A DNA stretch of 64,000 bases from Actinomycetes bacterium (GTDB taxonomy: Bacteria; Actinomycetota; Coriobacteriia; Coriobacteriales; Eggerthellaceae), in NCBI GenBank assembly GCA_023460315.1, contig JAEWQO010000012.1, positions 7,587-71,586 of the forward strand. Reading direction: 5' to 3'. The position numbers and the translations under genes were made by a program. The notes beneath the pieces were generated by a model. It saw only the letters and a list, made by a program, of their open reading frames with translations. It searched no databases and had not been told where the DNA came from. The stretch's first letter is position 1, and the number at the start of each line of letters is the position of its first letter. Shown in pieces: positions 58,794 through 64,000 of this stretch.

Positions 58794-59113
58794 GGCATGC
58801 TCCTCGGTGACGGTCTTGGATAGGGCGCGAGAAAAATTTTCCCGCGCATCTCCCTGATGGCGGGATCGCTTTTTCTCGCTATGCTTCCTGCATCGTATAG
58901 TCGTCCCTCCTTTCGATCAAGGGAAAACGCGAAACTGTTGCCGGTTGCTCTGGTCTGCGTCAAGTTTTCAAGCGTGACGATGGGTCTGCGTGACCTAAGC
59001 GGCGGATCATGATCGCCTTCTGCATGCAGCAGATAATGTTGGGATTTGGCAGAGCTTGTCGTTCGAAGGTCCCCTGAGGGTGCCATGGTTGCCTTCTGTG
59101 CTATATTGTCGGC
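58794..59113. other. Divergent region between the DDAH-like and RNA methylase genes
   Basis: 320 bases without a gene. TATATT (59102-59107) sits only six bases before the methylase ATG at 59114, so that transcript may start at or next to the ATG. Confidence 0.5.
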
Positions 59114-60463
59114 ATGAAAGCAGAAAAAACTGGCGGAGAAACGACACGCCAAACCCACTCATCAAAATCAAATGACTGCGATTCGGCGGATGTCGAGGCG
59201 AGGGGCTGCGCAGTCGAGCGGCAATGCGGGGCTTGTCAGCATTTGTCCGTTTCCTATTCCGAGCAGCTGAGGCGCAAGGAAGAGCGCATCGCCGAGCTGT
59301 TCAGGGAGGTGGCTGATCGTGCCTGCCTTCTTCCCATCAAGGGCATGGAGAATCCCTATCATTATCGGAATAAGGTCGTTTCACCCTATGCCCGGGGCAA
59401 GAAGCTGCCTTCCAAAGGGGGGCGGAATACCTCGGGGGCGTATGGCGCACGCGGCGGCAAGGGCAAGCACGGTGTGCGGCAGGGCGGCGGTCGGGCCTCT
59501 CGGGCCGAGGGGGCTCGCTATGAGATTCTCTGCGGAATGTACGCGGCGGGGACTCATCGCATTGTGCCGACCGACGAATGCCTCATCGAGAACGAGGAGG
59601 CAAAGCGCATCATCCTCGCGGTGCGTGGCCTCATGCCGAAGTTTGGGCTGACCCCCTACGACGAGGATACCGGCAGCGGGTTTCTTCGTCACGCCGTCGT
59701 GCGCGTTGGGCATACGAGTGGCGAGATATTGGTCACCTTGGTGACCAATGGCCGCGAGTTTCCGGGGTCGCGTGCTTTCTGCCGCGAGCTCGTGCGTCGT
59801 TGCCCGGGCATCACGACGGTGGCGCAGGTTGTCAACACGCGGTTCACGAATGTCATCATGGGCGAGGAGGAGCATGCGCTCTACGGGCCCGGATTCATCC
59901 TTGATCGCCTGTGCGGACTGAGCTTTCGGATATCTCCGCGATCGTTTTACCAGGTGAACGCAAGCCAAACGGAGGTACTGTACCATCGGGCCTTGGAGCT
60001 TGCGGCATTTTCGGGCGACGAGCATGTCATCGATGCCTACTGTGGAACGGGCACCATTGGTCTTGTCGCGGCAAAAAATGGGGCGGCGCATGTCGTCGGG
60101 GTTGATTCGGTGCCGTCTGCCATTCATGACGCGCGTGCGAACGCTCGTCACAATGGCGTGGACAACGCTTCTTTCGTCGAGGCAGACGCCGGCGCATTCA
60201 TGCGCGAGCTCGCTTCCGCAGGAGAGCAGGTGCAGGTGGTGCTCATGGATCCTCCTCGCGCCGGGGCAAGTGAGGAATTTCTCGCGGCCCTCGCCGAGCT
60301 CGCTCCCGAGCGCGTCATCTACATTTCATGCAATCCTGAAACCCAGGTGCGCGATATCCGGCGCCTTTTGCAGAGAGGCTACGCGGTGAGTGCCGTGCAG
60401 CCCGTTGACATGTTTCCTCATACCGACCATATCGAAGTCATCGTCAAGCTCTGCTACAGGTAG
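59114..60463 (+). CDS. rlmD: 23S rRNA (uracil-5-)-methyltransferase (RlmD/RumA/TrmA family)
   Basis: 449 residues, ATG 59114, no ribosome site but a -10 box immediately upstream. Cys32, Cys38 and Cys41 (GCAVERQCGACQ) with a later Cys (LCGMYAAG or TDECLIE) form the C-x5-C-x2-C...C [4Fe-4S] site of RlmD-type enzymes. Then come YRNKVVSPY, FYQVNASQTEVLY, the SAM loop DAYCGTGTIGLVAA, VLMDPPRAGASEEF and the catalytic cysteine in YISCNPETQVRD. A Gly/Lys/Arg-rich insert (~100-130) is unusual. No N-terminal TRAM domain is evident. It makes 5-methyluridine in 23S rRNA; a tRNA target cannot be excluded. Confidence 0.88.
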   Translation: MKAEKTGGETTRQTHSSKSNDCDSADVEARGCAVERQCGACQHLSVSYSEQLRRKEERIAELFREVADRACLLPIKGMENPYHYRNKVVSPYARGKKLPSKGGRNTSGAYGARGGKGKHGVRQGGGRASRAEGARYEILCGMYAAGTHRIVPTDECLIENEEAKRIILAVRGLMPKFGLTPYDEDTGSGFLRHAVVRVGHTSGEILVTLVTNGREFPGSRAFCRELVRRCPGITTVAQVVNTRFTNVIMGEEEHALYGPGFILDRLCGLSFRISPRSFYQVNASQTEVLYHRALELAAFSGDEHVIDAYCGTGTIGLVAAKNGAAHVVGVDSVPSAIHDARANARHNGVDNASFVEADAGAFMRELASAGEQVQVVLMDPPRAGASEEFLAALAELAPERVIYISCNPETQVRDIRRLLQRGYAVSAVQPVDMFPHTDHIEVIVKLCYR

Positions 60464-60787
60464 TCATGGCCCCGCTGCCGTGTCGCCGTCCTGCTTTTTG
60501 AGCGGACAGGGGAAAGCTTGGAAAACAAGGCTCTTTCATGGAGCGCTCCTGTGAAATCGGTGTGCGTTTGGCTATAACGGCGTGCGAACTTTTCGGATCG
60601 AAGGACGGTGGGAAGGCGATGGGATCGGCCTTGGTGCGACTCGAAAGGGAAGGCAAAGGGCATTCCTTCATGTTTCCGTTGAGTTCAGGCGCCATCCCCT
60701 GGCTGGCAAGGACAGAGGGGGTTTGCCGACTTCTTTCAAAACAACCATAATGAACATGTGTCCCATCTGCCATCAAGGGAGGCCGTC
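60464..60787. other. Gene-free region before the nitroreductase
   Basis: 324 bases. A short open frame (60538-60750) lacks ribosome site and similarity. No clear promoter or terminator was found. Confidence 0.4.
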
Positions 60788-61330
60788 ATGCTCAGCCAGA
60801 TAGAAGAGAGAAGAAGCGTCCGTCGGTATCTTGACAAGGGCGTTGAGAAAGAAAAGCTCATCCAGGTGCTGGAGAGCGCCCGACTGGCACCGTCTGGAAG
60901 CAACACCCAGCCTTGGACGTTCGTTGTGGTGGAGTCTGAGGAAACGAGGGGGCAACTGTCAAACGCCGATCATCGTCAGGCATGGATGATGTCAGCCCCG
61001 GTGTTTGTGGTGTGCGTGGCGGACGTTCGTTGTCGCCTTGCTGAAGATGGGGACATCAGGCTTGATGAGAACAGTCCCGAACCGGAGCTCAAGCAGATCA
61101 TCAGAGACACGGCCATCGCGATAGAACATCTTGTGCTCGAGGCGGAACAGGTGGGACTGTCAACCTGTTGGACGGCATGGTTTGACCAGGATGACGTGCG
61201 GCCGATCCTGGGCATCCCCGAAGACAAATATGTGTGTGGAATCGTGACGCTGGGCTATGGCGACGAAACGCCGAAGCAACGGCCGAGAAAGGCGTTGGAG
61301 GACATCGTCCGCTATGAAACATGGGAATGA
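60788..61330 (+). CDS. Nitroreductase family protein
   Basis: 180 residues; ATG 60788 follows AAGGGAGG, whereas an upstream GTG does not. IEERRSVRRYLDKGVEKEKLIQVLESARLAPSGSNTQPWTFVVVE is the standard FMN-binding opening (RRSxRxF and APSxxNxQPW). APVFVVCVAD, DTAIAIEHLVLEAEQVGLSTCWTAWFD and CGIVTLGYGDETPKQRPRKALEDIV close it. It reduces nitroaromatics, quinones or flavins; the substrate is unknown. It lies upstream of tilS and may share its transcript. Confidence 0.92.
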   Translation: MLSQIEERRSVRRYLDKGVEKEKLIQVLESARLAPSGSNTQPWTFVVVESEETRGQLSNADHRQAWMMSAPVFVVCVADVRCRLAEDGDIRLDENSPEPELKQIIRDTAIAIEHLVLEAEQVGLSTCWTAWFDQDDVRPILGIPEDKYVCGIVTLGYGDETPKQRPRKALEDIVRYETWE

Positions 61331-61504
61331 CACCCGTGGCATACGAGGTGGAGCTGCGATTTGCCGGCTCGGGCAATGGCGGTTTCGCGGCAGCCGCGAT
61401 GCGGGAGGCTGGCCGCCGCGACCGGGGGATCATGATCCCCGCCGTGGGGGCTGCGATGCTTCCGATTGACGGTTCAGCGGTCCCGCAACAGAATGGAGGA
61501 TGTG

Positions 61505-62617
61505 ATGGCGCTGCCCGTTATTGAGCGCATGAAGAATACGATCAGAGAACGGAAGCTCGCCGATTCTGGCACGCCCGTGTTGCTGATGGTGTCGGGCGGA
61601 TCCGATTCGACGGCGCTTGCCTATCTTGCCTGGGACCTGTGTGAAGAGGGAGCACTTGGCCCGCTGGCCATGCTTCATGTCAATCACCAGCTGCGCGGAG
61701 AAGACGCCGATGGCGATGCCCGCTTCGTGGGCCAGCTTGCCGAACTGCTGGGCATTCCTCTGTTTTCGTGTGAGATTGACATTGCCGGCGAAGCGGATCG
61801 CACGCATGAGAACGTGGAGGCCGTGGCGCGCCGTGAGCGCTATCTTGCGGCAAACGAGGCCCTGGCGAGCCTTTGCCGACGGGCCTCTGCTCCTTTATCC
61901 GATGGGCGCATTTTTACAGCACATACGGCTGACGACCGGGTGGAGAGCTTCTATATGCGCTCCATCGTCGGCACGGGTCCCGGCGGCTTTCGCGCTATGC
62001 GGTATCGCAACGGGCCCGTTGTTCGGCCACTCATGGACGTGAGCCGTGAGGATCTGCGTGCGTTCATCGCGGATCGCGAACGTGACGGCGTGGCGGTCTG
62101 TGCTGACGAGCGGGGGGACCTTTGGCGGGAGGACGCGACAAATGCCCATACCGACCGGTTTCGCGCATTTGTCCGTCATGAGATCGTTCCGCGTGCCAAG
62201 GAGCGAAACCCGCAGCTGCTCGAAGTGCTGCGTCGCACCATGAACCTCATTGCCGACGAGGATGACCTCATGGAGGAGCAGGCGGCATCGCTTGTCCTCA
62301 GGCGGGTGGAATGGATTGAAAACACCGAGGCCGTTGGCATCGACTATGGATCGGGCTGTGTGCTTTCGCCCGACATGGCTGTCGATCCGGTGCCTCTCAT
62401 GCGACGCGCGGTGGTCCATGTGTTAGGGCGCATCCTCGGCTCCGAAGCACGGGTGGAAACGGCGACGGTCGATGCCGTCCTCGGCGCTTTTAGCGACGGT
62501 GCGCCCCGGGGGGGATATGTCGCGAATGTTCAAGGTGACCTGGCTGTGAGCGCCAACAAGCAGGGTGTTCGCATTGAGCCCATGGCCGCTTTCCGGGCGC
62601 GGAGGAAGCGGGAGTAG
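61505..62617 (+). CDS. tilS: tRNA(Ile)-lysidine synthetase
   Basis: 370 residues from ATG 61505, five bases behind GGAGG. The PP-loop MVSGGSDSTALAY (from ~29) binds ATP. LHVNHQLRGEDADGDARFV and ARRERYLAANEAL, then TAHTADDRVESFYMRSIVGTGPGGFRAM and VVRPLMDVSREDLRAFI are TilS landmarks, with DATNAHTDRFRAFVRHEIVP the tRNA-binding RxxxR region. It changes the wobble C of the tRNA(Ile) CAU anticodon to lysidine, an essential step. The order tilS-maf-hpt with ftsH normally next is a familiar chromosomal neighbourhood. Confidence 0.94.
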   Translation: MALPVIERMKNTIRERKLADSGTPVLLMVSGGSDSTALAYLAWDLCEEGALGPLAMLHVNHQLRGEDADGDARFVGQLAELLGIPLFSCEIDIAGEADRTHENVEAVARRERYLAANEALASLCRRASAPLSDGRIFTAHTADDRVESFYMRSIVGTGPGGFRAMRYRNGPVVRPLMDVSREDLRAFIADRERDGVAVCADERGDLWREDATNAHTDRFRAFVRHEIVPRAKERNPQLLEVLRRTMNLIADEDDLMEEQAASLVLRRVEWIENTEAVGIDYGSGCVLSPDMAVDPVPLMRRAVVHVLGRILGSEARVETATVDAVLGAFSDGAPRGGYVANVQGDLAVSANKQGVRIEPMAAFRARRKRE

Positions 62618-62890
62618 AAAAGGCCGGCGCCGCGCGGCGGGGTGCACCCTTTCCTCTCTTGATGCCGCGCTGCGCCGGCTGAGTTGCAGAGTTTCGGGGG
62701 GAAGGGCGGCCGGCTGCGTTCTCGAACGGGTCCGTGCGGGCCGCGAGTGCGCTTGCGGTTCCTTTGCGTCGGGGGCAGGCACGGCAGAGGGGATTTCCGG
62801 GAGGCTTCGCATCAACCGTTCGTGTGGGAAATTCCTTCGTTGGGGGGCGATTTTCCGACGGCGAGGAAAGTGAGGGTACAATACCCAACC
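62618..62890 (+). other. Gap between tilS and maf with promoter
   Basis: Mostly GC-rich, no gene. TACAAT (62877-62882) lies eight bases before the maf ATG, with TTCCGA 18 bases further upstream as a weak -35; the transcript would be leaderless or nearly so. Confidence 0.4.
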
Positions 62891-63553
62891 ATGGAAAACG
62901 AATCGAACAACACTGAAAACGGGGTCGCTCCTTCCCTCGACGTCATACTGGCCAGCGGGTCGCCTCGGCGACGTGCGCTGCTGGAAGATGCGGGCGTGAA
63001 ATTCACCGTGCGCGTGTCTGAAGTTGACGAGGGCTTGGATGCCGATGCGCTGGCCGACCCGTCCGAGGCCGCCAAGAAGCTTGCCGAACGCAAGGCCGGA
63101 GCCGTCGTGCAGGAGGTGCTGGCCGAAGACTATCGCGGCACTGCCGTCATCGTGGGTGCCGACACCATGGTGGTGCTCGATGGGGAGATATTCGGAAAGC
63201 CTCGGAGCCTTTCCGATGCCAAGCACATGCTCAGACGGCTTTCGGGTCGCACGCACGAGGTGCTGACCGCGGTCTCGGTGTGGCTGGTTTCTGCACCGGA
63301 GTCCGAGAAGGTCTCGCTCGGATTTCGCACGTTCGTCGATGCTGCCCAGGTCACGTTCCGAAGTTTGGACGACGATGAGATAGCTGAATATCTGAAAAAG
63401 GGAGAATCGTTCGACAAGGCGGGGGCGTATGCCGTGCAAGGAGCGGGGGCGGATCTCGTCTCGGCTGTTGAGGGGGATTTGAACACGGTCATCGGCTTGC
63501 CGGTCAAACGCCTGCTGGAGGAATTCCCCGACTTGAGAGGTTCCTCGGCGTAG
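62891..63553 (+). CDS. maf: Maf-family nucleotide pyrophosphatase
   Basis: 220 residues from ATG 62891; no ribosome site. VILASGSPRRRALLEDAGVKFTV is the Maf signature (SxSPRR). AVIVGADTMVVLDGEIFGKPRSLSDAKHMLRRLSGRTHEVLTAV holds the catalytic Asp/Lys residues, and FDKAGAYAVQGAGADLVSAVEGDLNTVIGLPV closes the active site. The enzyme hydrolyses dTTP, UTP and modified pyrimidine nucleotides to monophosphates and affects septation. The N-terminal ~16 residues are polar and extra. Confidence 0.93.
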   Translation: MENESNNTENGVAPSLDVILASGSPRRRALLEDAGVKFTVRVSEVDEGLDADALADPSEAAKKLAERKAGAVVQEVLAEDYRGTAVIVGADTMVVLDGEIFGKPRSLSDAKHMLRRLSGRTHEVLTAVSVWLVSAPESEKVSLGFRTFVDAAQVTFRSLDDDEIAEYLKKGESFDKAGAYAVQGAGADLVSAVEGDLNTVIGLPVKRLLEEFPDLRGSSA

Positions 63554-63869
63554 GCAAGGGTCGCTCAAGGCGAAACCGGCGGCCATCCTCGCAACCTGTC
63601 TCGGCCTGATCGGCTCTTGCCAGGTTGGATGGCGGGGACTGCGCCGTCCGCCGCGATGCCGAGAAGCCAAACCTCCTGTTCCCGTGCCACCGTGTAAAAA
63701 TCGTGGCTCTTGGGTCGGCGTTACCGGTTCGTCTCCTTTTATGTGAGAGGCAATGGTACACTTACGAAGTCTCGAAGCAAGCTTGGGACCGCTGCTTATG
63801 AATCATGCGTTTTTGGCATGCCATCGGCGGCGATAGGAAAACGGAAAGCCAAGGCAAAGAGGTAGGGAC
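63554..63869. other. Intergenic region maf-hpt
   Basis: 316 bases without a supported gene. TACACT near 63756 is a possible -10 for hpt. Nothing else stands out. Confidence 0.4.
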
Positions 63870-64000
63870 GTGCACACCGATATCGCGGAAATCCTGTTCA
63901 CCGAAGACGAGATTGCGGGGCGAGTCGAAGAAATTGGGAAGGCGATTACCCGCGACTACGCTCATACGGCGGACGGGGGCGGCATCATCCTCATCTCGGT
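63870..64000 (+). CDS. hpt: Hypoxanthine phosphoribosyltransferase, N-terminal part (cut by window end)
   Basis: GTG 63870 behind AAAGAGGTAGGG opens a frame reading HTDIAEILFTEDEIAGRVEEIGKAITRDY and then GGGIILISV, the usual start of bacterial HPRT (ILFTEEEIxxRVxELGxxIxxDY and the first beta strand before the PPi loop). It salvages hypoxanthine and guanine with PRPP. Only 43 codons are inside the window. Its place after tilS and maf supports the call, and the purine permease at 49-50 kb could supply its substrate. Confidence 0.85.
   Translation, partial: MHTDIAEILFTEDEIAGRVEEIGKAITRDYAHTADGGGIILIS

Noticed and set aside
62423..63670. 415-codon minus-strand open frame across the tilS end and maf
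   Set aside because: It overlaps two recognisable plus-strand genes and has no domain of its own.
1..64000. tRNA or rRNA genes
   Set aside because: I found no T-arm/acceptor pattern or rRNA-like stretch by eye; a tRNAscan-SE run would be decisive.

Overview
The window is about 60% GC, dense, and built of short operons with tight ATGA-type overlaps. The gene content fits an anaerobic Coriobacteriia member, most likely an Eggerthellaceae relative (Eggerthella/Slackia/Gordonibacter group). Supporting signs are a LuxR regulator with a large multi-membrane-helix N-terminus, a Tat-linked molybdopterin/tungsten oxidoreductase cluster, an Hcp hybrid-cluster protein with a Crp/Fnr regulator, 2-hydroxyacyl-CoA dehydratase-type activases, and a C-P lyase operon ending in a PHP-family phosphodiesterase of the type characterised in Eggerthella lenta. 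The genus cannot be fixed from the sequence alone. Two perfect parS-type palindromes (21036-21051 and 30523-30538), plus tilS, maf and hpt at the right end, suggest a chromosomal segment close to the replication origin.

Layout. 1-11.7 kb: a nitroreductase tail, a three-gene minus-strand operon of CoA-dehydratase activase-like proteins, UspA, a DUF2064 protein, a TrmH-family methylase, a Crp/Fnr regulator divergent from hcp, a ferritin-like/CCC1 membrane protein, mazG and a small alarmone synthetase. 11.8-13.2 kb: a GH30 glycosidase. 13.5-25.0 kb: one long operon for phosphonate uptake and breakdown (phnD-C-E-E-G-H-I-J-K-M-L and the PHP phosphodiesterase). 25.5-28.6 kb: an amino-acid ABC transporter with an unusual permease. 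28.6-33.5 kb: a MOSC protein with a structured leader, an XRE regulator, parS, a MarR-like regulator with a His/Cys-rich tail, UspA and an aminotransferase.

33.7-45.2 kb: a redox block. A membrane-bound LuxR regulator is divergent from a NifU-like protein and an acidic unknown. These converge on a tungsten/molybdenum aldehyde oxidoreductase, which is divergent from a Tat ferredoxin, a TorD chaperone and a Phs/Psr-type molybdoenzyme with its FeS and NrfD subunits. A palindromic motif with core CCTTAAAGAGGG lies upstream of the NifU-like gene and again between the aldehyde oxidoreductase and the ferredoxin, so the block may be one regulon.

45.9-58.8 kb: an ECF sigma/anti-sigma-like pair, ferritin, a decayed LuxR remnant, a purine permease, small membrane proteins, an iron alcohol dehydrogenase, LrgAB-type proteins with a strong leader hairpin, a YvlD-type membrane protein, a putative nuclease-like gene between two copies of an inverted-repeat element, and a dimethylargininase-like enzyme. 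59.1-64 kb: housekeeping genes (RNA uridine methylase, nitroreductase, tilS, maf, start of hpt). No tRNA, rRNA, CRISPR array, intact IS element or prophage was recognised.
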